DNA from: Armatimonadota bacterium
GTDB lineage: Bacteria; Sysuimicrobiota; Sysuimicrobiia; Sysuimicrobiales; Kaftiobacteriaceae
NCBI GenBank assembly: GCA_031081675.1
Contig: JAVHLZ010000010.1
Location: forward strand, 1-35,765
Length of the DNA stretch: 35,765 bases
Direction: 5' to 3'
The position numbers and the translations under genes are program-made. Positions 1 to 9,561 of the stretch are shown in pieces (position 1 is the stretch's first letter; every line of letters starts with the position of its first letter). The notes under the pieces are model-generated. The model ran no database searches. It had not been told where the DNA came from and saw only the letters and a list, made by a program, of their open reading frames with translations.

Positions 1-827
1 GGGCCGGCGAGGCCGGCCCGCATGGTGTCCACGGACAGGTGGGTGGCGCCCAGGCGCTGCCACATCTGCACGGCCTGCGGCCACTCCTCCCGCGGGGTGC
101 GCGCCAGGCGGATGCGCCCTTCGATACCGAAGCGGGACGGGTCGCGCCCGGCGGCCGCCAGGTACTGGCGCATGCGCGCCACGGCGGCCTCGGCGTCCTG
201 CTCCGGCCGCACCTCCGGGATCCAGCCGTCGGCGAGGCGGGCGATGCGGCGCAGGGCGGGCTCGGCGCCGCCGCCCATCCAGATGGGGATCGGGCGCTGG
301 ACCGGCAGGGGGTTCAGTCCGGCCCCGCGCACGGTGTGGTACCGGCCGGAAAAGTCCACCAGCTCCTCGGTCCACAGGCGGCGCAGCAACGCCACCTGCT
401 CCTCCATCCGCCGCCCGCGGTCGGAGAAGCGCTGGCCCAGGGCCTCGTACTCCACCGGGTTCCACCCCAGCCCCACCCCCAGCCGCAGGCGGCCGCCGCT
501 GAGGACATCCACCTCGGCCGCCTGCTTGGCCACCAGGACCGTCTGGCGCTGGGGGAGGATGAGGATGCCCGTGGCCAGCTCCAGGGTACGGGTGACGGCG
601 GCCAGGTAGCCATACAGGACGAACGGTTCGTGGAAGGGCGACTGGTAGGTGTAGGGCGGACGAAACCCCAGGGCGGCCAGGCGGTCGGGGCGGGCGCCCA
701 CCACGTGGTCGTAGACCAGCAGGTGGGTGTAGCCCATCCGCTCGACGGCCTGGGCGAACTCGCGGATGGCTCCGGGGTCGGTGCCGATCTCGGTCTGGGG
801 AAAGACCACGCCCACGTGCACAGGCAT
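1..827 (-). CDS. LLM class (luciferase-like) F420-dependent oxidoreductase, 3' end cut by window
   Basis: The reading frame starts at ATG 827 and runs off the left edge, giving about 275 residues with no stop. The N-terminus (MPVHVGVVFPQTEIG) and the stretch around TGILILPQRQTVLVAKQAAEVDVLSGGR are typical of the bacterial luciferase-like TIM-barrel family. So are LRLGVGLGWNPVEYEALG and the PIPIWMGGG segment. Members with this pattern usually use reduced F420 or flavin as hydride carrier; the substrate cannot be told from sequence. Family length is roughly 280–300 residues, so only a few C-terminal residues are missing. GAGGTG lies directly before the ATG. The next gene is divergent and is also of an F420-linked family, which supports F420 use in this organism. 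Confidence 0.85.
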   Translation of the reverse strand, partial: MPVHVGVVFPQTEIGTDPGAIREFAQAVERMGYTHLLVYDHVVGARPDRLAALGFRPPYTYQSPFHEPFVLYGYLAAVTRTLELATGILILPQRQTVLVAKQAAEVDVLSGGRLRLGVGLGWNPVEYEALGQRFSDRGRRMEEQVALLRRLWTEELVDFSGRYHTVRGAGLNPLPVQRPIPIWMGGGAEPALRRIARLADGWIPEVRPEQDAEAAVARMRQYLAAAGRDPSRFGIEGRIRLARTPREEWPQAVQMWQRLGATHLSVDTMRAGLAG

Positions 828-873
828 CACCTCGCTACGGGTAGTGTAGCAGGGGGCGGGAGGAGGTGGGCCG

Positions 874-1311
874 GTGTCCGGTGTCCTGTCAGAGAAGGTG
901 GTGGCATTTGCGCACAGCCAGCGGGTGGGCCACCTGGCCACGGTGGACGGCGACGGCCGGCCCCACGTGGTGCCGGTCTGCTTTGCCGTCCACGGCGGAG
1001 ACGTCTACACACCGCTGGACGTCAAGCCCAAACGGGTCGCGCCCCTGCGCCTGCGCCGCGTTCGCAACCTCCTGGGGCACCCCGACGTGTGCCTGGTGGT
1101 GGACCGCTACGATGAGGACTGGACCCGTCTGGCGTGGGTGCAGCTGCGGGGCCGGGCGGGACTGGTCGACGACCCCGCCGAGCGCGGGGCGGCCATCGCC
1201 GCCCTGCGCGCCCGGTATCCCCAGTACCGGAACGCCGCCCTGGAGAGCTGTCCGCTGATCCGGGTGTCGGTCACGCAGGTGGTGGCGTGGGCGGCGGCGG
1301 GAACGCTGTAA
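874..1311 (+). CDS. PPOX-class (pyridoxamine oxidase-like) F420-dependent oxidoreductase
   Basis: A 145-residue split beta-barrel flavin/F420-binding protein. It starts at GTG 874, preceded by a good GGGAGGAGG ribosome site at about 856–868. Diagnostic stretches are VGHLATVDGDGRPHVVPVCF near residues 18–37 and the VKPKRVAPLRLRRVRNL segment, where KPKR resembles the cofactor phosphate-binding part of the Rv0121-like subfamily. WVQLRGRAGLVDDP follows. This subfamily is associated with F420, but flavin use cannot be excluded. It is divergent from the luciferase-like gene (46 bp apart) and converges on cimA, with 39 bp between stops and no clear terminator. Confidence 0.82.
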   Translation: MSGVLSEKVVAFAHSQRVGHLATVDGDGRPHVVPVCFAVHGGDVYTPLDVKPKRVAPLRLRRVRNLLGHPDVCLVVDRYDEDWTRLAWVQLRGRAGLVDDPAERGAAIAALRARYPQYRNAALESCPLIRVSVTQVVAWAAAGTL

Positions 1312-1350
1312 CGTCTGTGACGAAAAACGGAGACATGCGTCCCGAGCCCC

Positions 1351-2979
<1,629 letters not shown>

Positions 2980-2999
2980 CCGCGTCTCCTCCCCATGCG

Positions 3000-3044
3000 A
3001 AAAGCCTGAGGGACCGATCGCGAGGACCTGTCCCTCAGGCTTTT
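3000..3044 (-). terminator. Perfect 15-bp stem-loop in cimA leader, attenuator-like
   Basis: Arms 3000–3014 (AAAAGCCTGAGGGAC) and 3030–3044 (its exact reverse complement) enclose a 15-nt loop. Read on the minus strand it ends in CUUUU, 20 nt before the cimA ATG and just upstream of the ribosome site. It would end transcription before cimA unless an alternative fold forms, which is the usual layout of an attenuator. It also works as a terminator on the plus strand, but no plus-strand gene lies upstream that needs one. I could not find a convincing T-box core or a leader peptide. Confidence 0.6.
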
Positions 3045-3171
3045 GTCCCGACGGTGTAGCGGTGGTCGGTGCACCGCCCGCGCCGCTCGGACCGACCGGC
3101 CCGTGTGGGAGCCGTGGAACCCTAGGCGCGCTCCTGCCACCCGCCGGCGCGGCCGGACCGGGTGTGGCCCG

Positions 3172-3201
3172 ACACTAGCAAGCGGGCAGCCGGCGTGTCA
3201 A
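3172..3201 (-). promoter_or_regulatory. Candidate sigma70-type promoter of cimA
   Basis: On the minus strand TTGACA (3201–3196) is followed after 18 bp by TAGTGT (3177–3172). The -35 is perfect and the -10 is weak (3 of 6). Transcription from here would give a leader of about 190 nt containing the perfect hairpin. Confidence 0.4.
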
Positions 3202-3376
3202 GACGCTGCCCGGATCGTCCGCCGCACGCGGCGGGGCCGGAGGATGGCAGGACGGAGTCGACCGCCCCGCCCCCGGGCCCTCCCCCGCGATCGCCCCCGG
3301 GAACCACCGGGCCGGCGGTCGCCCGGCCTGAAACCCCCGGCCCAGCCACCCCGCGGGCGAGCCTCTCTCGGGGAGG

Positions 3377-3405
3377 TTGCAATTTTATTCCGGTATTCGC
3401 ATAAT
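3377..3405 (+). promoter_or_regulatory. argGH promoter
   Basis: TTGCAA (3377–3382), a 17-bp spacer, then CATAAT (3400–3405; 5 of 6 to consensus), with start expected near 3412. The AT-rich patch stands out sharply from the surroundings. ATTCGCA is repeated at 3395–3401 and 3407–3413, and GGTATT (3392–3397) mirrors AATACC (3413–3418). An operator, possibly for an ArgR-type repressor, could therefore overlap the -10 and start site. The operator part is inference only. Confidence 0.7.
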
Positions 3406-3441
3406 AATTCGCAATACCACCACGGAGAGGAGAGGTGTCCC

Positions 3442-4683
3442 ATGGCGCGGGCCGTCCCCCTGGAAAAACTGACCACCGTGCAGCGCGCGCCGCGGGTGCG
3501 GCGGGTGGCCCTCGCCTATTCCGGCGGGCTGGACTCCTCCCTGTGCGTCGCCCTCCTGCGGGAGGTGTACGGGGTCGAGGAGGTCGTGCCCATCACCGTG
3601 GACGTGGGCCAGGGCGCCGACGAGCTGGACGCGGCCGCGCGCACGGCTGCCGTGCTGGGGATCACCCCGCGCGTCATCGACGCGCGGGAGGAGTTCGCGC
3701 GCGACTGGCTGGCCCCGGCCATCCGCGCCAACGCCGACTACCTGGGCTACCCGGTGGCGACGGCGATGACCCGCCAGCTGATTGCCCGCCTCGTGGCCGA
3801 GCAGGCGGTGGCCCTGGGGTGCGACGGCCTGGCCGAAGGCTCCAGCGGCAAGGGCAATGACCAGTACCGCATGCACAATGTCTTCACCCTCTTCGCGCCG
3901 GGGCTGCCCATCCTCGTGCCCGTGCGCGACCTCGATCTCACCCGTACCGAGGAGCGGGCGCTGTGCGCCCATTTCGGGATTCCGGTCGACGAGCCCATCC
4001 CCGGCGGGGACGACAAGACGCTGTGGTGCCGCTCCATCGCCAGCGGGGGCCTGGGGCTGGACACCCCGATCCCCGACGCCGTGTGGCGGTGGTACGTGCC
4101 GCCCGAGCGGGCCCCCGACAGGCCCGCCACCGTCACCCTGACGTTCACAGGGGGCATCCCCGTGGCCCTGAACGGGACGCCCATGGCTCTGGCAGACCTC
4201 GTGGATGCCCTGAACGTCCTGGCCGGCGGGTACGGCATTGGCCGCATCGACATCCTCGAAGACGGCATCATGGGTCTGAAGTCGCGCGAAGTCTATGAGG
4301 CGCCGGCGGCCACCGTCGTCCTGCGGGCCCACCGCGACCTGGAGCAGCTCACCCTGACCAAGGAGGAGGTGCAGTTCAAACGCGGGATCGACCAGGCCTG
4401 GGCGGCCCTCGTCTACCACGGCGACTGGTTCCATCCGCTGAGAGCGGACCTGGATGCCTTCATCGGCCGCTCGCAGGAGGTCGTGGAGGGGGAGGTGTCG
4501 CTGCGGCTGTACAAGGGCAGCATGGAGGTGGTGGCGCGGGCGTCCCGTCAGTCTCTGTTTGCCCCCGAACTGCGCTCCATCGCCACGGGAGGCTTCGACC
4601 AGCGCCTGTGCGGCCCGGCGGCGCAGATCCGCGGGCTGCCCTATCAGGTGCTGGCCCTGCGGCGGGCGCGGGCGAAGGCCTGA
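3442..4683 (+). CDS. argG: Argininosuccinate synthase
   Basis: A 413-residue ATP-dependent ligase that joins citrulline and aspartate to argininosuccinate. The N-type ATP-pyrophosphatase loop SGGLDS lies at residues 27–32. EGSSGKGNDQYR and PVRDLDLTR follow in the expected order, and the C-terminal domain contains GRIDILEDGIMGLKSREVYE and LTLTKEE. The frame is open further upstream, but ATG 3442 has a strong GGAGAGGAGAGG site at 3424–3435 and lies just downstream of the promoter, and the protein then has the usual family length. Only 29 bp separate it from argH, so the two form an operon for the last steps of arginine synthesis. Confidence 0.95.
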   Translation: MARAVPLEKLTTVQRAPRVRRVALAYSGGLDSSLCVALLREVYGVEEVVPITVDVGQGADELDAAARTAAVLGITPRVIDAREEFARDWLAPAIRANADYLGYPVATAMTRQLIARLVAEQAVALGCDGLAEGSSGKGNDQYRMHNVFTLFAPGLPILVPVRDLDLTRTEERALCAHFGIPVDEPIPGGDDKTLWCRSIASGGLGLDTPIPDAVWRWYVPPERAPDRPATVTLTFTGGIPVALNGTPMALADLVDALNVLAGGYGIGRIDILEDGIMGLKSREVYEAPAATVVLRAHRDLEQLTLTKEEVQFKRGIDQAWAALVYHGDWFHPLRADLDAFIGRSQEVVEGEVSLRLYKGSMEVVARASRQSLFAPELRSIATGGFDQRLCGPAAQIRGLPYQVLALRRARAKA

Positions 4684-4712
4684 GGGGCCCGCCGTCCCGC
4701 AGGAGGACGCGC

Positions 4713-6065
4713 ATGGGCAAACTGTGGGAAAAGGGCTACCGCCTGCACGAGGCGATCGAGCGCTTCGAGGTGGGGGACGATGTCTGGCTGGACCAGCGCC
4801 TGGCGTGGGCCGACCTGCTGGGGTCCATCGCCCACGCCCGCATGCTCGGCCACATCGGCGTCCTCACCCGCGAGGAGGCGGCGCGCCTGGAGGAGGCTCT
4901 GCGCGCGCTCCTGGGCGAAGCCCGCGAGGGGCGGCTGGCCCTCACCGTGCAGGACGAGGACATTCACACCAGGGTTGAGGGACTGCTGGTCGAGCGCCTG
5001 GGCGACCTGGGGAAGAAGCTGCACACGGGACGCTCGCGCAACGACCAGGTGCTGGTGGACCTGCGGCTGTACACCAAGCGGGCACTGCTCGACCTCCAGG
5101 ACGCCGTCCTCGGGTGCGCCGGGGCACTGCTGGATTTCGCCGCCCGCCACCGCGACCTCCCCATGCCCGGCTACACCCACATGCAGCGGGCCATGCTGTC
5201 CTCGGTGGGCCTGTGGGCGGGGGCCTTCGTCGAGGCCCTGTTGGACGACCTGACGCTGTGCGACGCGGCGTATCGCCTGAACGACCAGTCGCCCCTGGGG
5301 TCGGCGGCCGGCTATGGGGTGCCCCTCCCGCTGGACCGGGCGTACGCAGCGCGCCTGCTGGGATTCCGCCGGGTGCAACCCAACGTCCTCTACGTGCAGA
5401 ACAGCCGTGGGAAGTTCGAGCTGGCCGCCCTGCAGGCGGCGGCGCAGGTGGCGGTGGATCTGGCCAAGCTGGCCGAGGACCTGCTGCTCTTCACCACCAG
5501 AGAGTTCGGCTTCTTCCGCGTGGCCCAGGAGATGGTCACCGGATCCTCCCTCATGCCCCAGAAACGCAACCTGGATGCGGTGGAGCTGGTGCGGGCGCGC
5601 TGCCGGTGGGCGATCGGGCTGCAGGCGCAGGTGGGGGCCATCGTGGCCGGCTGCCCGTCGGGCTACAACGGCGACCTGCAGGAGACGAAACGGCCGCTCA
5701 TGGAGGGGCTGGAGACGGTGACCGCCTGCCTGAACGTCATGGCCCTCACGGTGGCCCACACCACGCCCGATCCCGAGCGCCTGGCAGCCGCCTGCACCCC
5801 CGAGATCTTCGCCGCGGACGCGGCGCTCCAGCTGGCGGCTGCGGGCGTGCCCTTCCGCGACGCCTACCGGCAGGTCGCCACGGGGGCAGCACCTGTGGAA
5901 CGTCCCGCCGACCTGGCTGCGGCCCTGGCGCGGCGGTCCTCCGAGGGGGCCCCGGGGAACCTCGGGCTGGAGCCCGCCCGGGCGCGGTGGAGCGAGGAGC
6001 GCATCCGGGTCCAGCGGGAACGCGAACGCTTTGACTCCGCCCTGGCCGGGCTTGCCGGACCCTGA
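4713..6065 (+). CDS. argH: Argininosuccinate lyase
   Basis: A 450-residue member of the fumarase/aspartase superfamily that splits argininosuccinate to arginine and fumarate. Residues 104–112 read HTGRSRNDQ, a conserved substrate-binding segment. The superfamily signature GSSLMPQKRN, with the flexible active-site loop, lies near residue 285. The start ATG 4713 has AGGAGG at 4701–4706, and the length is normal for the family. It is the second gene of the argGH operon. The last 20 or so residues are arginine/glutamate-rich. Confidence 0.95.
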   Translation: MGKLWEKGYRLHEAIERFEVGDDVWLDQRLAWADLLGSIAHARMLGHIGVLTREEAARLEEALRALLGEAREGRLALTVQDEDIHTRVEGLLVERLGDLGKKLHTGRSRNDQVLVDLRLYTKRALLDLQDAVLGCAGALLDFAARHRDLPMPGYTHMQRAMLSSVGLWAGAFVEALLDDLTLCDAAYRLNDQSPLGSAAGYGVPLPLDRAYAARLLGFRRVQPNVLYVQNSRGKFELAALQAAAQVAVDLAKLAEDLLLFTTREFGFFRVAQEMVTGSSLMPQKRNLDAVELVRARCRWAIGLQAQVGAIVAGCPSGYNGDLQETKRPLMEGLETVTACLNVMALTVAHTTPDPERLAAACTPEIFAADAALQLAAAGVPFRDAYRQVATGAAPVERPADLAAALARRSSEGAPGNLGLEPARARWSEERIRVQRERERFDSALAGLAGP

Positions 6066-6104
6066 CCGGGGCCGTTCCCCGGCTTCGCGGTCAGAGGGTC
6101 TGAC

Positions 6105-6142
6105 GCGCAGACAGGACGCGGATCCCCGCGCCCTGTCTGCGC
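6105..6142. terminator. Bidirectional stem-loop between argH and the tRNA gene
   Basis: Arms 6105–6115 (GCGCAGACAGG) and 6132–6142 are perfectly complementary over 11 bp, with a further CGCGG/CCGCG pairing inside. No T-run follows, so termination strength is uncertain. It lies about 40 bp after the argH stop on the plus strand and 5 bp after the tRNA 3' end on the minus strand, so it could serve both transcripts. Confidence 0.55.
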
Positions 6143-6147
6143 TCCCA

Positions 6148-6224
<77 letters not shown>

Positions 6225-6235
6225 TCGCACCCTTC

Positions 6236-6263
6236 ATTATACCGTGGCGACCCCCCGGGTCAA
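6236..6263 (-). promoter_or_regulatory. Promoter of the initiator tRNA gene
   Basis: On the minus strand TTGACC (6263–6258), a 16-bp spacer and a perfect TATAAT (6241–6236), 12 bp before the tRNA 5' end. The position fits a short 5' leader removed by RNase P. Confidence 0.8.
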
Positions 6264-6347
6264 CCTGAGCCGGATTCCCTGCGCCCCAAGGGCAGGTCGC
6301 CGGAGGGGGCACGTCGAAACCCACGCCGTCCCTCGCCCGGGGAGTCC

Positions 6348-7598
6348 ATGTCCAACGATCTCACCGCCTCCCGCCGGATCGCCCGGACCCTGTTCGCCGC
6401 CCAGAGCCTCGGCTCGGCGGCGGTGGTGGCCGTGTTTCCCATCGTGGCCATCGCCGGCGCACGTCTGAGCGGGCACCCGTCCTGGGCGGGCGTGCCGGCC
6501 ACGGGCTACCAGGTGGGCGCGGCCGCGGCCGCCCTGGGCTGGGGGCGCCTGATGGACCCGCTGGGCCGCCGCGGTGTGCTGCTGCTGGGCATGCTGCTGG
6601 GGGTGGCGGGCTCGGCGGCGGCGGGGTGGGCGATCCTGTCGCGCTCGTTTGGCCTGTTCCTCGCTGGCGGCGTCCTGCTGGGCGCGGCCGTGTCGGCGGT
6701 CCAGCTGTCGCGCTTCGTCGCGGCGGAGGTCCACCCGCCAGACCAGCGGGGGCGGGCACTGTCCACCGTGGTCCTGGGCGGCACGCTGGGGGCGGTCCTC
6801 GGGCCGCTGATGGCGGGGCCGGCGAGCCGCCTGGCCGCGCACGCCGGGCTGGACGAGCTGTCCGGCCCCTATGCGGCGTGTGCCCTCCTGTTCCTGGCGG
6901 GCGGTGCGGTGGTCTTCCTGGGTCTGCGCCCGGAGCCCCGGGACCTGGCCCGCGCCCTCGCCGGCGGGTCCTCGGATCCCGCCGCGGGCTCCGGAGGGCG
7001 CCGCCTCCGCGAGATCTCCAGCGCGCCGGGAGTCCAGGTGGCCACGACCGCCATGGTGTTCGGCCAGCTGGTGATGGTCATGCTGATGGTCATCACCCCC
7101 CTGCACATGCGGGAGCACCGCCACGCCGTGACCAGCATCTCCGTCGTCATCTCCGCCCACGTGGTCGGCATGTATGCCTTCTCGGTGATCTCCGGCCGCC
7201 TGGCGGACCGCGTGGGGCGGGGACCGGTGATCCTGGCCGGCGCGGCGGGGTTGATCCTGGCGGCGCTGGCCGCGACGCTGTCGCCCCGGGTGCTGCCGAT
7301 GGCGGTGGCCCTCTTCCTGCTGGGAGTGGGGTGGAACTTCTGCTATGTGGGCGGCTCCACGCTGCTGGCCGACCAGCTCTCCCCCGGCGAACGGGCGCGG
7401 ACCCAGGGGCTGAACGACCTGCTCATCGGCCTGGCGTCGGCGGCGGGGAGCGCCGGCAGCGGCGTGGTCTTTGCCGCCGCCGGCTACGACGTGATGGGCC
7501 TGGTGGCGGTGCTGGGGGCCTGCGTGCCCCTGGTCCTTGCGGCCCTGAACCGCGCCGACGGCCCGCGGGTGAAGGTGGCGGCGGGACCGGGGGCCTGA
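6348..7598 (+). CDS. Major facilitator superfamily transporter
   Basis: A 416-residue, strongly hydrophobic protein consistent with 12 membrane helices in two halves. The loop after the second helix, WGRLMDPLGRRGVLLLG, matches the MFS motif A pattern (G-x-x-x-D-x-x-G-R-R). A second copy in the C-terminal half reads GRLADRVGRGPVILAG. A charged linker (about residues 195–225) joins the halves. This is typical of drug or small-metabolite exporters; the substrate is not readable. The start ATG 6348 has only a modest GGGGAG upstream. It is a single plus-strand gene between the tRNA and the HAD phosphatase, with no obvious operon partner. Confidence 0.85.
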   Translation: MSNDLTASRRIARTLFAAQSLGSAAVVAVFPIVAIAGARLSGHPSWAGVPATGYQVGAAAAALGWGRLMDPLGRRGVLLLGMLLGVAGSAAAGWAILSRSFGLFLAGGVLLGAAVSAVQLSRFVAAEVHPPDQRGRALSTVVLGGTLGAVLGPLMAGPASRLAAHAGLDELSGPYAACALLFLAGGAVVFLGLRPEPRDLARALAGGSSDPAAGSGGRRLREISSAPGVQVATTAMVFGQLVMVMLMVITPLHMREHRHAVTSISVVISAHVVGMYAFSVISGRLADRVGRGPVILAGAAGLILAALAATLSPRVLPMAVALFLLGVGWNFCYVGGSTLLADQLSPGERARTQGLNDLLIGLASAAGSAGSGVVFAAAGYDVMGLVAVLGACVPLVLAALNRADGPRVKVAAGPGA

Positions 7599-7653
7599 CC
7601 GCGGGATCCGGGATCTGTGATCCCGGAGTACACCGGCAGGCTCCCTCACCCCG

Positions 7654-7674
7654 CCCTCTCCCGGAGGGAGAGGG
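7654..7674. repeat. Short perfect palindrome, REP-like intergenic element / possible terminator
   Basis: Arms CCCTCTCCC (7654–7662) and GGGAGAGGG (7666–7674) are separated by GGA and preceded by CCCTCACCCCG. The sequence lies in the convergent space between the transporter and the HAD phosphatase. A second small hairpin, GGGATC/GATCCC, sits just upstream near 7602–7624. Either may stop transcription on both strands. Sequences of this type are, to my recollection, widely dispersed in intergenic regions of unrelated GC-rich bacteria. Confidence 0.5.
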
Positions 7675-7717
7675 AACTCGTCGGCGGGTTGGCAGGTCGC
7701 GTCTGCACGTGTCCCCG

Positions 7718-8368
7718 CTACAGCAGCGCGGCCAGCGCGTCGAGGTCGGGCAGGACCACGTCCGCGCCGGATGCGGCCAGGGCCTCGGCGGCCGCGAAGC
7801 CGCCCGCCACCGCGACGGTGACCGTCCCCGCCTGTCTGCCCATGAGCACGTCCTCCAGCGTGTCGCCCACGTAGGCCGCCGCCTCCGCGGCCACGCCCAG
7901 GCGGGCCAGGGCGCGCCGCAGCGGGGCCGGGTGGGGCTTGCGCTCTGCGGTGTCCCCGCCGCACACCACGACGTCGAACACCCCCTGCCACCCGGCGCGG
8001 ATCAGGTCGCGTTCCACCCGCGACCGATCTCCGGAGGTGACCAGTCCCACCGCCCGCCCCGCCGCCCGCAGGGCTCTCAGCGCGCGATCCGCGCCCGGCC
8101 GGGGGCTGACCGTCTCCTGGGCGTAGTGCTCCAGCCACAGCCGGTCCGCCTCCGCCCAGCGGTCCCGGGGCAGGCCCAGACGCTCGTAAAACAGGTACCA
8201 GTTGGGCGAGTAGTGGCGCCGGTACAGCTCCTCGTCGAATGCCACCCCCATCCGGGCGCACACCCGCCGGTAGACCCGGTAATGGGCGTCCAGGGAATCC
8301 AGCAGGGTGCCATCCAGGTCGAACAGGACGGCCCGGCAGCGCCGCAGCGGGCTCGTGTCCCCTCTCAT
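7718..8368 (-). CDS. HAD-family hydrolase (phosphoglycolate phosphatase-like)
   Basis: A 216-residue haloacid-dehalogenase phosphatase. Motif I, LFDLDGTLLDS, has the catalytic aspartates at 17 and 19. Motif II is VTSGD, motif III includes the lysine of AERKPHP, and motif IV is YVGDTLEDV. A helical cap sits between motifs I and II, as in phosphoglycolate phosphatase and beta-phosphoglucomutase relatives. The precise substrate is unknown. It lies 61 bp downstream of the ABC permease on the same strand and may be co-transcribed with the efflux operon, though no functional link is evident. Confidence 0.82.
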   Translation of the reverse strand: MRGDTSPLRRCRAVLFDLDGTLLDSLDAHYRVYRRVCARMGVAFDEELYRRHYSPNWYLFYERLGLPRDRWAEADRLWLEHYAQETVSPRPGADRALRALRAAGRAVGLVTSGDRSRVERDLIRAGWQGVFDVVVCGGDTAERKPHPAPLRRALARLGVAAEAAAYVGDTLEDVLMGRQAGTVTVAVAGGFAAAEALAASGADVVLPDLDALAALL

Positions 8369-8429
8369 CCCCGTGCTCCGGCTCCAGCATACAGGGGAGG
8401 GAATGAGAGAGAAAGGCCGGGCGGCGGCG

Positions 8430-9557
8430 TCAGTCCAGGCGCTTCTGGAAGCGGACCACGCTGGCGGTGAAGAACACCACGGCGAGAGCCGCCAGGGGCA
8501 GGATCTGGGGAAGGAGGTCGGCCAGGCCGATGCCCTTGAGAATGATCCCCCGCACGATGATCAGGAAGTACGTCAGGGGAAGCAGGTAACCGATCCCCTG
8601 GACCACCGGCGGCATGCCCTCCCGGGGGAACATGAAGCCCGACAGCAGCAGGGTGGGCAGGAAGATGAAGAACGACGCCTGCATCGCCTGGCGCTGGGTC
8701 TGGGACACGGTGGAGACCAGGATCCCCTGCCCCAGGGTCGTCATGTAGAAGATCAGCGTCAGCCCGTACAGCAGCAGCAGGCTGCCGTGGACGGGCACCC
8801 GGAACCACAGGGCGGCGATGAGCAGCGCCAGCGTGATGTCCACGTAGCCCAGGACCACGTAGGGCAGGATCTTCCCCAGCATCAGCTCGCCCCGCCGGAT
8901 GGGCGTCGCCACCAGCTGCTCCAGGGTGCCCAGCTCCCTCTCCCGCACGATGGCCAGGGCCGTGAACATCATGGTCAGCATCTGCAGGATCACCGCCAGC
9001 AGCCCGGGCACCATGAAGTTGGTGCTGCGCAGGTCCGGGTTGTACCACGCGCGGGTGCGCACCTCCAGGGGGACGCCCTGGACGGCGATGCCGGCCCGGC
9101 CCAGGACCCCGCGGGCGATCTCCAGCGAGACGATCTGGCCGATCGCCTCCGCGGTCGTCAGCGCGCTGCGGGCCACCAGCGGATCGCTGGCGTCCACGAT
9201 CACCTGGATGGAGGTGGGCCGGCCCCCCCGCAGGTGGCGCGCGAACTCGGGCGGGATGACGATCCCCACCCGGGCGGCGCCCCGGTCGATCGCCCGCTGC
9301 ACCTCCGCCACGCTCGAGGTGGCGCCCCGGACCTGGAAGTAGCGGGAGTTGACAAACCGCTGCACCAGCGTGCGGCTCTCCGCCGACTGGGAGTAGTCCA
9401 CCACCAGGGTCGGCAGCCTCTCCACGTCGGTGGTCACCGCGTAGCCGAACAGCAGCAGCTGGATCACCGGCATGAGGACCGCCATGGCCAGGGTGCGCCG
9501 GTCCCGCACCAGCTGGATGAATTCCTTGACGATCATCGCCGTCAGGCGCCGGGACAT
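8430..9557 (-). CDS. ABC-2 type efflux permease
   Basis: A 375-residue membrane subunit. One N-terminal helix (about residues 22–42) is followed by a ~130-residue extracytoplasmic domain and then five to six C-terminal helices. The family motif region is RERELGTLEQLVATPIRRGE, with MVPGLLAVILQMLTMMF before it. This is the YhhJ/YbhS-R class, which works with a HlyD adaptor and TolC. Only one permease gene is present, so a homodimer is likely. It follows the ATPase gene by 4 bp in the tetR–tolC–hlyD–ATPase–ATPase–permease operon. Confidence 0.9.
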   Translation of the reverse strand: MSRRLTAMIVKEFIQLVRDRRTLAMAVLMPVIQLLLFGYAVTTDVERLPTLVVDYSQSAESRTLVQRFVNSRYFQVRGATSSVAEVQRAIDRGAARVGIVIPPEFARHLRGGRPTSIQVIVDASDPLVARSALTTAEAIGQIVSLEIARGVLGRAGIAVQGVPLEVRTRAWYNPDLRSTNFMVPGLLAVILQMLTMMFTALAIVRERELGTLEQLVATPIRRGELMLGKILPYVVLGYVDITLALLIAALWFRVPVHGSLLLLYGLTLIFYMTTLGQGILVSTVSQTQRQAMQASFFIFLPTLLLSGFMFPREGMPPVVQGIGYLLPLTYFLIIVRGIILKGIGLADLLPQILPLAALAVVFFTASVVRFQKRLD

Positions 9558-9561
9558 GGCG

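Larger units (their letters stand above)
2980..3441. other. 462-bp divergent regulatory region between cimA and argG
   Basis: No credible gene lies here. It holds the cimA leader with its hairpin (3000–3044), the candidate cimA promoter (3172–3201) and the argG promoter (3377–3405). The stretch 3205–3370 is GC-rich and featureless to my eye. Open frames crossing it have proline/arginine-rich shadow composition. Confidence 0.7.

Noticed and set aside
3122-3172. Leader peptide of the cimA attenuator (short GTG frame, VSGHTRSGRA…)
   Set aside because: No run of isoleucine, leucine or valine codons and no ribosome site.
3045-3180. T-box riboswitch in the cimA leader
   Set aside because: The conserved AGGGUGGNACCGCG core is not present; GGGCGGTGCACCG is only a faint resemblance. 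Kept as an attenuator of unknown type.
6237-8390. 717-codon minus-strand open frame opposite the MFS gene
   Set aside because: It overlaps the tRNA promoter and the transporter antisense, and is low-complexity G/R/P/Q-rich; shadow frame.
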